The notes beneath the pieces were generated by a model. The model was not told the DNA's origin, did not search any database, and saw only the letters and a program-made list of their open reading frames with translations. From positions 558,001 through 622,000 of the forward strand of contig CAWATW010000006.1 of assembly GCA_963785075.1 (NCBI GenBank): 64,000 bases of DNA, in the 5' to 3' direction. A program made the position numbers and the translations under genes. Below are positions 8,653 through 16,803 of this stretch, piece by piece (the first letter of the stretch is position 1; each line of letters opens with the position of its first letter). This DNA comes from JAOUGY01 sp963785075. Lineage in GTDB: Bacteria; Actinomycetota; Acidimicrobiia; Spongiisociales; ZC4RG35.

Positions 8653-9777
8653 ATGGAACATCTCGAATCACCCAGCAGCACTGCGGTGATGGGTGCAACG
8701 GCCGACACCGTCCAGCCACCCGCCGAGCCGAGCGAATCTCCGACCCGACGCACCGGTGTCGCCCGCCGCAACGTAGGGGCCATCGTGCTGGCCGCCGGAC
8801 TGGCAGTCGGTGCGTTTGGCCTCGGCCGGGTCTCCACCGAGCCCGGCACGCAGCTCGCGACCACGCCCTCGAGCATGGCGGCGGCCGGGGCGGCGGCGTC
8901 AGATGCACCGGTGATCTCGACAGAAGAGCCCGTGGCCGATGTCGCCGCCGCGCTCACGCCGTCGATGGTGCAGATCGAGACCGGAGAGGGTCTCGGGTCC
9001 GGCATCGTCTACGACTCGAGCGGTCTGATCCTGACGGCCGCCCATGTGGTGGGAACGGCCGACCAGGTCGTCGTCCAACTCGCAGACGGGTCTCGTGTCG
9101 ACGGGACAGTGCTCGGTGCGGACACGGCCAGCGACGTTGCCGTCGTGTCGATCCAGGCAGACGGCCTGGTCGCCGCTCCCCTGGCGCTCGACGAAGAGCT
9201 TCGCCCCGGCCAGATAGCCATCGCAATCGGGAGCCCGTTCGGACTCGATCAGACGGTGACGGCGGGTGTGATCAGCAGCACCTCGAGGGCGATCGCGTCA
9301 CCGAACGGATCGATCAACGAACTCATCCAGACCGATGCGCCGATCAACCCGGGGAACTCGGGTGGCGCACTCGCCGATCGGGACGGGCGTGTGATCGGCA
9401 TCAACGATCAGATCTTCTCGCAGTCCGGCGGGAACGATGGTGTCGGATTCGCGATCCCGATCACGCGTGCCAAGGAGATCGCGGATCGTCTCGTCGACGG
9501 AGAATCCATCGAGACCGCATTCCTCGGCGTCACCGGGACCGATACCACTCTCGGTCGGGCCGGGGCCGTCATCACGAGCGTGGAGCCTGGGAGTCCCGCT
9601 GCGCAGGCCGGGCTTCGAGACGGGGACCTGGTCATCGACATCGATGGCACACCGATCGAGTCATTCGCCGAGCTTGCTGCCATCATTCGTGCCAATCAGC
9701 CCGGAGATGTGGTGACACTCACCCTGCAGCGGGGTGATGCCACCACCGAAGTCCAGGCCACCCTGGCCCAAGGCTGA
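8653..9777 (+). CDS. HtrA/DegP-like serine protease with PDZ domain
   Basis: 374-residue, membrane-anchored S1C protease. A cytoplasmic tail is followed by one transmembrane helix (IVLAAGLAVGAFGLG), then a trypsin-like domain with all three catalytic positions visible: His in LTAAHVVG, Asp in ASDVAVVS, Ser in NPGNSGGAL. A C-terminal PDZ domain contains VEPGSPAAQAGLRDGDLV. It should act outside the membrane on misfolded proteins. Start ATG 8653 follows GGAAGG at suitable spacing. An imperfect hairpin just after the stop may terminate transcription. Confidence 0.92.
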   Translation: MEHLESPSSTAVMGATADTVQPPAEPSESPTRRTGVARRNVGAIVLAAGLAVGAFGLGRVSTEPGTQLATTPSSMAAAGAAASDAPVISTEEPVADVAAALTPSMVQIETGEGLGSGIVYDSSGLILTAAHVVGTADQVVVQLADGSRVDGTVLGADTASDVAVVSIQADGLVAAPLALDEELRPGQIAIAIGSPFGLDQTVTAGVISSTSRAIASPNGSINELIQTDAPINPGNSGGALADRDGRVIGINDQIFSQSGGNDGVGFAIPITRAKEIADRLVDGESIETAFLGVTGTDTTLGRAGAVITSVEPGSPAAQAGLRDGDLVIDIDGTPIESFAELAAIIRANQPGDVVTLTLQRGDATTEVQATLAQG

Positions 9778-9785
9778 TGAGAACC

Positions 9786-9813
9786 GGGCGGTCGGCCACA
9801 TCGCCGGCCGCCC
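9786..9813 (+). terminator. Stem-loop downstream of the HtrA-like gene
   Basis: Two 11-base arms (9786-9796 and 9803-9813) pair with a single mismatch around a six-base loop, starting nine bases after the stop codon. No T-run follows, as is common for high-GC actinobacterial terminators. Confidence 0.5.
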
Positions 9814-9894
9814 CTACCCGACACTCAACGGAGTCACGATGACCAAACGAGCCCTGCCCCACCTGCGCGGCGATCCGCGCAGAGTTGCGCCGAG

Positions 9895-10635
9895 GTGAAG
9901 GAGGGCGGACGAGCTCGGATCGGGTCCTCGGACGAGTGGGAGCGGATGGCAGCTGCCTGTGCGACCAGATGGAGACACCTCGACGACGTCGATCGAGAGC
10001 GACTCGTGGAACAGGCGCGCACACTCGACCGCACGCGGTTTTGGGAGTCCGTGGACGACCTGCCGGTGACCGCCTCCATGCGGGCAGTGGTAGCCTGTCA
10101 CGCCTGCCTGCTCACGGTGAACCTCGGGCTCGGCTATCTCTCGGACGTGACGAGCATCATCCTCGCCCCGACATCGGTGACGAAGACAACCCGGCACCGG
10201 GACGGAGCGGTCGTCAGCGAGGGGGTGGCGTGCATCCTCGGTGAGTCGATGCTCCACGGACCGGTGAGGATTGCGTGGGACCGCGTGGTCGCCGAGTCCG
10301 ACGGGGAGGCAACGACGTCGGTCATCATCCACGAGTTCGCCCACAAGATCGACATGGCGGACGGATCCTCCGACGGGCTCCCTCCGCTGGGGTCGCGACC
10401 CGCCGCGCAGGCGTTCGCACGCACGCTCGATGGCACGCTTCGGTCTATCCGGGCGGGAGCCATCGAGACCCCCATGCGTCTCTACGCAGCCACCAACCGT
10501 CAGGAACTGTTCGCGGTGGCGACCGAGGCCTTCTTTCTCGAGTCGGCCGCGCTTCGCGAGGCCAATCCTGATGTGTACGACGTGTTGTCGAGGTTCTATC
10601 GCCAGGACCCAGGCCGGACCTCGCGGGCCGGTTGA
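9895..10635 (+). CDS. MtfA/M90-family zinc metallopeptidase-like protein
   Basis: 246 residues, the usual MtfA length. The zinc-binding helix is visible as HEFAHKIDMADG, and a later NRQELFAVATEAFF supplies the downstream Glu region of the family. MtfA in enterobacteria is a cytosolic aminopeptidase linked to glucose-PTS control through the repressor Mlc; no PTS genes are nearby, so only the peptidase fold is claimed. GTG start at 9895. The gene ends 16 bases from a convergent hydrolase gene. Confidence 0.82.
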   Translation: MKEGGRARIGSSDEWERMAAACATRWRHLDDVDRERLVEQARTLDRTRFWESVDDLPVTASMRAVVACHACLLTVNLGLGYLSDVTSIILAPTSVTKTTRHRDGAVVSEGVACILGESMLHGPVRIAWDRVVAESDGEATTSVIIHEFAHKIDMADGSSDGLPPLGSRPAAQAFARTLDGTLRSIRAGAIETPMRLYAATNRQELFAVATEAFFLESAALREANPDVYDVLSRFYRQDPGRTSRAG

Positions 10636-10651
10636 GCGGGCTTCTGGGCTC

Positions 10652-11476
10652 TCAGGGCTCCAGCGCACGGGTGTCGCTGATGGCGATCCGATAGCGTTCG
10701 ATCGAACGCGCTACGACCCGTGCGCCGTCTGCATCGACGACTCGTCCCCACCATCCGCCGTAGATCCGCTCGTATTCGAGCGGCGCCAGGGCCGCGTCGA
10801 TACGAGACAGCTCTGTTGCATCGAGGGGGATGAGGTTGGGATAGCTCCACATGAAGCTCACCCAGGCCCGGTCCGGGACGACGGTCACCGAGTCTCCCGT
10901 GAGGAGCACTCCGGCACCGTCGGCGGCGCCGGTCCAGTGCGCCACTGCGCTTCCAGGGAAGTGGCCGCCGCACCGAACCAGCTGGATGTCGGGATCGATG
11001 CGGAACCTGTCGCCATACAGCTCGAGCCGGTTCGGACTGCTCGTGACCCAACGCCGGTCGACCTCGGGCAACACAACGGGCACGTCGAAGGCGTCCGCCC
11101 ACTCGGCCATGACCCCGTAGAAGTGAGGGTGGGATACCGACACGGCGGCCAGGCCGCCAAGACGCGCCACCGCCTCGAACGCGTGCTCGTCGACGAATCC
11201 CGGCACGTCCCACAGCAAGTTGCCTTCCGAGCCCTTTATGAGAAGCGAACGCTGTCCGATGCCAAGGGAAGGTTCCACGCCGATGCCGTACAAATCTGTC
11301 TCTTCCGCTCGGATCACCGTTCGATGGCCCTCTGCGGCGAGCTCTTCGAGCGTCGCCCACAGCTGGCCGCTCCAACCCACGTATTGCCGCGGATCGGTGC
11401 AGATCATGCATGCCTCTGGCGGGGCATCCCGGGCGGCGACCTGGACTCCGCACGTGCGACAGATGTAGGGCGTCAT
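10652..11476 (-). CDS. MBL-fold metallo-hydrolase with N-terminal zinc-ribbon-like motif
   Basis: 274 residues. The N-terminus holds a rubredoxin/zinc-ribbon-like CxxC...CxxC pair (YICRTCGVQ ... EACMICTD). It is followed by a metallo-beta-lactamase-like fold with SVSHPHFYGVMAEW, CGGHFPGS and a TGDSV metal-site strand. The usual HxHxDH signature is reduced to HPHFY, so metal content or activity may be altered. Start ATG 11476 has GGAG seven bases upstream; an ATG 12 bases earlier lacks one. Substrate unknown. Confidence 0.75.
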   Translation of the reverse strand: MTPYICRTCGVQVAARDAPPEACMICTDPRQYVGWSGQLWATLEELAAEGHRTVIRAEETDLYGIGVEPSLGIGQRSLLIKGSEGNLLWDVPGFVDEHAFEAVARLGGLAAVSVSHPHFYGVMAEWADAFDVPVVLPEVDRRWVTSSPNRLELYGDRFRIDPDIQLVRCGGHFPGSAVAHWTGAADGAGVLLTGDSVTVVPDRAWVSFMWSYPNLIPLDATELSRIDAALAPLEYERIYGGWWGRVVDADGARVVARSIERYRIAISDTRALEP

Positions 11477-11555
11477 TCTGGGCTCCATCTACGACCACAG
11501 ACCATACGGGGCATTGAGCGCACCCGTCGAGCGGTCCAGGAACGTCGGCGACGCC

Positions 11556-12350
11556 TCAGCCGGCCACCGAATCGAGGAATCGCATCACGACGGATCGGAA
11601 CTCTCCGGGTCGTTCCTTGTAAATGAGGTGCCCACCCTCGATCACCTCCAGTCGGGCCTCGGGAATCCTCGATGCGATCTGTCTCGAATAGTGCGGAGGC
11701 GTGCACCCGTCTGCCGCACCCACCAATACCAAGGTCGGTGCACCGACGTCGGGCAGACGATCCCACACGTCGAAGGCGAGGATCATGTCGATCCGCTTCG
11801 CCATGATCTCGACCGCGCCCGGATCGCTCGACGAACGCTCGCGCCACGCCCGCACGGCACCGGGATCGGTTGCGAAGAACTCCGGCGAGAACAGGAAGAG
11901 GGCGCTGGTGTCCGCGTAGGCCTGGGGCCCGAGCTCGAGCAGGACCCGCTTCCGGACGGCGAACTGCTGGCGGAAGAACTCGTCGTCTCTCGCCCATGAC
12001 GACACCAGCGTGATGCTCCGGACCACGTCGGGATGCTCGAGCGCCATCATCTGGGCGATGGCGCCGCCCGTGGACGATCCCACGATGTGCGCAGGTCCGG
12101 TGCCCACGAAGCGGAGGAGCTCGGCCATGTCCGTGGCGTGTGCTTCGATGGTGTACCCGTCGTCAGGACGTGATGACGATCCGGTGCCCCGGTGGTCGGC
12201 GGCGATCACCCGGAATCGCTCTCCGAACGCATCGATGTTCGGCCCCCAACTCCGGGCGGCACCCCCTAGCCCCGAGAGCATCAGAACGGGCGGTCCATCG
12301 CCCACGTCCTCGTAGTGGATCTCTACCCCGTTGACCGAAACCTGCGGCAT
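11556..12350 (-). CDS. Alpha/beta hydrolase (3-oxoadipate enol-lactonase-like)
   Basis: 264 residues with canonical features: LSGLGGAARSW oxyanion loop, DHRGTGSS strand, nucleophile VGSSTGGAIAQ, acid VLVGAADG, and His in VIEGGHLIYKERP. Best described as an epoxide-hydrolase/enol-lactonase-type alpha/beta hydrolase of the cytosol. No aromatic-degradation genes adjoin it, so the lactonase name is only a similarity. Transcribed toward the MBL-fold gene, 80 bases away, possibly in one unit. Confidence 0.85.
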   Translation of the reverse strand: MPQVSVNGVEIHYEDVGDGPPVLMLSGLGGAARSWGPNIDAFGERFRVIAADHRGTGSSSRPDDGYTIEAHATDMAELLRFVGTGPAHIVGSSTGGAIAQMMALEHPDVVRSITLVSSWARDDEFFRQQFAVRKRVLLELGPQAYADTSALFLFSPEFFATDPGAVRAWRERSSSDPGAVEIMAKRIDMILAFDVWDRLPDVGAPTLVLVGAADGCTPPHYSRQIASRIPEARLEVIEGGHLIYKERPGEFRSVVMRFLDSVAG

Positions 12351-12518
12351 GTCTCACTCTCTCTGCGACGCCGGGCAGGCTACCGGGCAGTGCACCGTGA
12401 CGGCGCTGTGCTCTGGGTCCTAGAGAAAAAGAAGCGCGATGTCGAGATGGCGATCCGTGGCTCCGACCGTAAGGTGAGAGTGCCCACACCGGGTGCCCAG
12501 AGGACAGGAGAAAGACCT

Positions 12519-12869
12519 GTGAAGTACATGATCATGTTGTTCGGCGACGACTCGTGGGCCGGCAAGCCACCCGAATGGGTCACGGAGCGTCAGATGTTCA
12601 TGGGAAAGATGGACCAGGAGCTGAGGGAGTCGGGTGAACACGTGGACGGTCAGGCATTGGCCGGCGCAGCAACAACCGTGCGGTTTCGAAATGGCGCACC
12701 CGTCGCGACCGATGGTCCGTTCGCCGAGTCGAAGGAGGCACTCGCCGGCTACTGGATCGTGGACGTTGAAAGCGAGGCCCGCGCCTTGGAAATCGCATCT
12801 GAGGCCGTTGCTTTCACAGAACGTCCCCTGGAGGTGCGTCGGGTGATGGACGCCTCCGTAGAGATGTGA
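12519..12869 (+). CDS. DGPF/YCII-domain protein
   Basis: 116 residues with the DGPF signature visible in VATDGPFAESKEALAGYWI, a YCII-related ferredoxin-like fold. Members of this family are almost always paired with an ECF42-type sigma factor, as here. The biochemical role is unknown; it is thought to be part of the sigma factor's response system. GTG start at 12519 is set by AGGAG eight bases upstream. The stop overlaps the start of the sigma gene (GTGA). Confidence 0.88.
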   Translation: MKYMIMLFGDDSWAGKPPEWVTERQMFMGKMDQELRESGEHVDGQALAGAATTVRFRNGAPVATDGPFAESKEALAGYWIVDVESEARALEIASEAVAFTERPLEVRRVMDASVEM

Positions 12870-14125
12870 CCCCTAGCCACGAGGCCGAGGACCTGCTGCG
12901 CCGCCTGGCGCCGCAGGTCCTGGGCGCCCTGATTCGCAGACACGGGCAGTTCGACCGATGCGAGGACGCCGTGCAGGAGGCGCTGCTCGCGGCCCATCGC
13001 CAGTGGCCGGATGACGGCATCCCCAAGGACCCCAGGGCGTGGCTCACAACCGTGGCCTCACGTCGCCTGGTCGACGAGTGGCGAAGCGACGACGCCAGGC
13101 GCCGACGGGAGGACAAGGCTGCGATGCAGGGCCAGACTTCCCCGAACACGGCGGGCCACCGCGACGACACGCTGGCCTTGTTGTTCCTCTGCTGCCACCC
13201 GTCGCTGAGCTCGCCGTCACAGCTCGCGCTCACATTGCGGGCCGTCGGTGGCCTGACGACTGCGGAGATCGCCGGCGCATTCCTGGTGCCAGAGGCCACC
13301 ATGGCCCAGCGCATCAGTCGGGCGAAACAGAAGATCCGAGAAGCGGGAGCCAGGTTCGAGCTGCCCTCGTCAGCCGAGATGAACTCCCGCATCGACGTCG
13401 TCATGCAGGTTCTGTACCTCTTGTTCAACGAGGGATACACCGCCACATCGGGTCCCGATCTGCACCGACCGGATGTGACGGCCGAGGCGATCCGATTGAC
13501 CCGCCTGCTTCACGTGCTCGTACCCGACGAGGCAGAGGTCGCGGGATTGCTGGCCTTGATGCTGTTGACGGAGGCCCGGCGACCCGCACGCATCGACGAC
13601 CACGGAGCACTGGTCCCGCTCGAGCAACAGAACCGTGCTCTCTGGGATCAGGCGCTCATCGACGAAGGCGTAGCGCTCCTGGAAGGAACGCTCGGCAGAG
13701 GCGCCATCGGCCCCTATCAGATCCAGGCCTCGATTGCCGCGGTGCACGACGAAGCAATGCACGCCTCCGACACCGACTGGCCTCAGATTCTCGCCTTGTA
13801 CGACGTCCTGGAGCGGGTCTCGCCCGGCCCGATCGTGACGCTGAACCGCGCGGTCGCGCTGGCCAGGGTGCACGGCCCCCGGGCGGGACTGGCCTTGCTC
13901 GGCACGATCGACCACGACGCTCGCATGACCCACACCCATCGTCTCGAAGCCGTTCGCGGCCACCTCCTGGAGCTGGCCAACGATGACGACGGCGCCCGTC
14001 GATCTTATCTGGAGGCGGCCCGAGGCACCTCCAGCTTCGTCGAGCGCCGGTACCTCGAGGAGCGGGCTGCCAGGCTCCACTGGTCCCATCAAAAGGGCCA
14101 CGACGTCGGAACGGTTGGGGACTGA
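12866..14125 (+). CDS. ECF42-type RNA polymerase sigma factor
   Basis: 419 residues, twice the usual ECF length. Sigma region 2 spans about residues 8-75 (LGALIRRHGQFDRCEDAVQEAL) and region 4 about 110-165 (LTTAEIAGAFLVPEATMAQRISRAKQKI). A long C-terminal extension (about 190-400) of helical repeats is characteristic of ECF42, which lacks a classical anti-sigma factor and is thought to be controlled through this extension. Overlap with the DGPF gene by four bases indicates coupled translation. Targets likely include its own operon. Confidence 0.9.
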   Translation: MTPSHEAEDLLRRLAPQVLGALIRRHGQFDRCEDAVQEALLAAHRQWPDDGIPKDPRAWLTTVASRRLVDEWRSDDARRRREDKAAMQGQTSPNTAGHRDDTLALLFLCCHPSLSSPSQLALTLRAVGGLTTAEIAGAFLVPEATMAQRISRAKQKIREAGARFELPSSAEMNSRIDVVMQVLYLLFNEGYTATSGPDLHRPDVTAEAIRLTRLLHVLVPDEAEVAGLLALMLLTEARRPARIDDHGALVPLEQQNRALWDQALIDEGVALLEGTLGRGAIGPYQIQASIAAVHDEAMHASDTDWPQILALYDVLERVSPGPIVTLNRAVALARVHGPRAGLALLGTIDHDARMTHTHRLEAVRGHLLELANDDDGARRSYLEAARGTSSFVERRYLEERAARLHWSHQKGHDVGTVGD

Positions 14126-14184
14126 CGACCCTCCCGCAGGCTCGGCCGCGGCCGTACGTTCTGATGACGAACAGAGGAGGAAGC

Positions 14185-14427
14185 GTGGAAAAGGACGTCA
14201 CCCTGTCGATCCATCTCTACGAGGACGCAGACGACACGAAGGCGGTCGCCAAGCTCGACCTGCGCGGCGATCACTTCGAATGCACCGGGTCTTCACGGCG
14301 CAACCCGGCCGATGACCCGCGTCCGGTGATCGGCGAGGAGATCGCAATCGCCCGGGCTCTCAACGAGCTCCAACACGAGCTACTCGAGGCCGCCTGGGGC
14401 AAGATCTACACCGCGCAGATCCACTGA
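14185..14427 (+). CDS. DUF1876 (dsRBD-fold-like) protein
   Basis: 80 residues with the DUF1876 pattern: VTLSIHLYEDADDTKAVAKL, a central GSSRRNPAD segment and an IAIARALNELQHEL helix. The fold resembles double-stranded-RNA-binding domains; function is unknown, though actinobacterial members are often stress induced. GTG 14185 was chosen because AGGAGG stands just upstream (spacing four). Ends before a hairpin shared with the convergent DinB gene. Confidence 0.8.
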   Translation: MEKDVTLSIHLYEDADDTKAVAKLDLRGDHFECTGSSRRNPADDPRPVIGEEIAIARALNELQHELLEAAWGKIYTAQIH

Positions 14428-14435
14428 TCCGTCCT

Positions 14436-14463
14436 GCTCGGAGACTTCGAGTCCGATCCGAGC
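14436..14463. terminator. Hairpin between convergent genes
   Basis: Seven-base perfect arms (14436-14442 and 14457-14463) with a short inner stem lie between the DUF1876 stop and the DinB-family stop. A bidirectional terminator is plausible. Confidence 0.45.
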
Positions 14464-14473
14464 GGTTCGCACA

Positions 14474-14974
14474 TCAGTCGGTCTTCCCGGCGAGGACTGC
14501 TTCGCCGTAGGTCCACATGTCCATGTCGGGTGGCTCGATGCCGAGCTGCGTGAGGATGGTGGCGACGTGCGACCTGTGTTCACGACCGTGGTCGATGGCC
14601 TGGCCCAGCACCACCCAGGCCGGCCAACGTCGTTCCTCTCCCTCCACTTCGTACACGACTTCGTGGTCATCTGGCACCGACCCGGCCAACTCCGTCAATC
14701 GCCGTCCGGATCGGTCGAGCTCACCGGCCAGCACGTCCATCGGCGGAATCGGGTCGCCATCGTCCCACCGGAATCGATCCGAGGTCTGGTCGAATCGCCA
14801 GACGTAGGAGGCCTCACCCACCGCAAGGTGGGCAAGCGTCGGTCCAAGGGCCCCGTAGGTTCCCTCCACTGCAGTGGCCAGCTGACCCTGGTCGAGATCT
14901 GCGCAGGTGCCCATCAGCAGCCGGTTCGCCCAGTGGTTGTGCCGAAAGATTCGAGTGAGATGTTCCGTCGCCAT
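14474..14974 (-). CDS. DinB-family protein
   Basis: 166 residues. The four-helix bundle pattern of DinB/YfiT proteins is seen: RIFRHNHWANRLLM near the N-terminus, LAHLAVGEASYVW in helix 2 and GQAIDHGREHRSHVATIL near the C-terminus. The three spaced histidines are the likely metal ligands. Family members are metal-dependent hydrolases or thiol-transferases; the substrate here cannot be told. Confidence 0.85.
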   Translation of the reverse strand: MATEHLTRIFRHNHWANRLLMGTCADLDQGQLATAVEGTYGALGPTLAHLAVGEASYVWRFDQTSDRFRWDDGDPIPPMDVLAGELDRSGRRLTELAGSVPDDHEVVYEVEGEERRWPAWVVLGQAIDHGREHRSHVATILTQLGIEPPDMDMWTYGEAVLAGKTD

Positions 14975-15033
14975 GGTGGGAGCGTATACCGCAGCCGGGC
15001 GACGCGCTGACTGCCAGGGTATGTCAGGGTTCT

Positions 15034-15043
15034 GTTAATTAAC
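15034..15043. promoter_or_regulatory. AT-rich palindrome and -10 upstream of the ArsR gene
   Basis: A perfect 10-base palindrome GTTAATTAAC (15034-15043) stands out in GC-rich surroundings. A -10-like TACGCT (15052-15057) ends six bases before the ATG at 15064. The spacing points to a leaderless message, with the palindrome overlying the promoter as a possible ArsR autoregulatory operator. Confidence 0.5.
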
Positions 15044-15063
15044 GGATGTGTTACGCTACCCGG

Positions 15064-15366
15064 ATGGATCTGTTCACCGTCCTTGCGGACCCCATCAGGC
15101 GCACGATCATCGAGGAACTCGCGGCGGGACCGCTCGATGCCGGCACCATCGCCGATATGTTCCCCGTCTCGCGCCCGGCCGTCTCACGACACCTCCGACT
15201 GCTGCGAGAGTCACATGTGGTGGACGTGAGCGTGGACGCACAACGACGGGTCTATCGCCTCGATCCGGCGCCACTCGCCGAACTCGACGCGTGGCTCGAG
15301 CGATACCGCCGGTTCTGGACAACCAGACTCGACCGTCTGGCCGAACACGTGGAGGCACACTCATGA
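15064..15366 (+). CDS. ArsR-family HTH repressor
   Basis: 100 residues. The winged helix is clear: VLADPIRRTIIEELAAG, recognition helix FPVSRPAVSRHLRLLRES, then a beta-wing QRRVYRLD. No CxC metal site of the classical arsenic or zinc sensors is present, so it is the type that pairs with SRPBCC proteins. The ATG start fits a leaderless transcript. Its stop overlaps the following SRPBCC start as ATGA. Confidence 0.9.
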   Translation: MDLFTVLADPIRRTIIEELAAGPLDAGTIADMFPVSRPAVSRHLRLLRESHVVDVSVDAQRRVYRLDPAPLAELDAWLERYRRFWTTRLDRLAEHVEAHS

Positions 15367-15866
15367 CCGACGAAATCACACGCTCTGCCGACCTCGGTCA
15401 GGTGATCGACGCCGCGGACGGCCGCGTTTCGGTCCGTTTTCGACGGGTTCTGGCGGCGCCCATGGACGAGGTGTGGAAGGCGCTCACCGACTCCGAGGAC
15501 CTGGAGGTCTGGCTGGAAGCGGGGTCGATAGAACCTGAGGAGGGCGGAACCGTCACCGTCGATTTCGACGACGGTCCGGTGAAAGGTCGGGTGACTGCGT
15601 GGGATCCGCCACGGCTCCTCGAGTACACCTGGCTCATCGAGGGCGAGCCCGAGAGCATCGTCAGATTCGAGCTCACGCCGAGCGGGACGGACACGCAACT
15701 CGATCTCGAACACATCGGGCTTCCCCGGTCGATGGGAACGGGGTATGGGGCGGGCTGGCACGCTCACCTCGATCGTCTCGCCGATCACGCCACAGGCTGC
15801 CCGGTGCGCGGCTGGAGCGACCGATTCGACGCGGTGCTGGACGACTACCGGGCGGTCACGTCGTAG
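15363..15866 (+). CDS. SRPBCC/AHSA1-domain protein
   Basis: 167 residues with the AHSA1/START-like pattern (RRVLAAPMDEVWKALTDSEDLEVWL; GRVTAWDPPRLLEYTW; ATGCPVRGWSDRF). The fold forms a deep hydrophobic pocket for a small ligand. Pairs of ArsR regulator plus AHSA1 protein are common in actinobacteria and are probably autoregulated. The ATGA overlap with the regulator supports one transcript. Ligand unknown. Confidence 0.88.
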   Translation: MTDEITRSADLGQVIDAADGRVSVRFRRVLAAPMDEVWKALTDSEDLEVWLEAGSIEPEEGGTVTVDFDDGPVKGRVTAWDPPRLLEYTWLIEGEPESIVRFELTPSGTDTQLDLEHIGLPRSMGTGYGAGWHAHLDRLADHATGCPVRGWSDRFDAVLDDYRAVTS

Positions 15867-15912
15867 GAACAGCTCGGCCGGTGCATCGCTTGGGAGCGCG
15901 TGGGCCCCCGCT

Positions 15913-16713
15913 TCAGGTCACCCGGGCGGCAAGGATGTGACACACCAGCGGGATCTCGAAACCTGCCGAGCTCGTTGTGTAGTCACCCATCTCATGTGCC
16001 ACCTCGCGACGGAGGTTCGAGTAGGTCGCATCATCGATGCGTTCGGCCAACGGAGATCCCTCCACCTCGGTCGCCACGAAGTCCTCAGCGCCATCGAACC
16101 GGGCAGTACCTGTGCGGGAGCGCCGATCGACCACGGTCAGTCCCGCCTGCGCCATCATGCCGACGAGTTCGTCTGGGTCACCGCAGTTCCAATAGGTCGA
16201 GAGGAGGGCACGCGCATCCTCCCCAGCATGCCGGGCGGCGATGTCGACGAACAGCCGGTAGGCCGGCTGCTGGTCGAGCGCCGCCGGTACCACCACCGCG
16301 ACGCGGCCCGACCGTCGAGTCACCCGAGTCATCTCCTGGAAGGCGCGTCGCCGATCAGGGAAGAACATGAGGGCCATCTGGCACACGGCAGCATCGAAGG
16401 TGTCATCAGGAAACGGCAGGTCGTCGACCGATCCTTGCCGCCAGTCCAGGTCTGGGCGCACTCGGCGCGCCACGGCCAGCATCGCCTCGTTGAGATCGAC
16501 GCCGATCACCGAGCCCTCGGGCCCAACGATGCCCGCAGCAGTGCGGGCGACGATGCCCGTGCCGCATGCGACGTCGAGCACATCCTCCCCGGGGGACACG
16601 CCGGCCGCCTCCAGGATGTGCGGAGCCCATTCGGCGAAGATCGACGGTACGAACTTCGCCTCGTAGACCTCGGCGGCCTCGAGCGGAATCTGGAACGTCT
16701 CGTTGGTCGTCAT
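15913..16713 (-). CDS. Class I SAM-dependent methyltransferase
   Basis: 266 residues. Motif I is VLDVACGTGIVAR, followed by VIGVDLNEAMLAVARR (acidic loop binding the ribose), DLPFPDDTFDAAVCQ and a REVAHEMGDY tail. It resembles the ubiquinone/menaquinone-type UbiE fold but with no quinone genes nearby; substrate unknown. Start ATG 16713 (MTTNETF) is preferred over an upstream ATG that would add 23 basic, unrelated residues. Confidence 0.85.
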   Translation of the reverse strand: MTTNETFQIPLEAAEVYEAKFVPSIFAEWAPHILEAAGVSPGEDVLDVACGTGIVARTAAGIVGPEGSVIGVDLNEAMLAVARRVRPDLDWRQGSVDDLPFPDDTFDAAVCQMALMFFPDRRRAFQEMTRVTRRSGRVAVVVPAALDQQPAYRLFVDIAARHAGEDARALLSTYWNCGDPDELVGMMAQAGLTVVDRRSRTGTARFDGAEDFVATEVEGSPLAERIDDATYSNLRREVAHEMGDYTTSSAGFEIPLVCHILAARVT

Positions 16714-16803
16714 GCCGGGGAACGTACGTCGCGGCCGCGTTGTCACGCATCGCCCGAATGCACCATTCGTCAGACGGGCCATGGTCGAGATTGACCATGG
16801 CCG

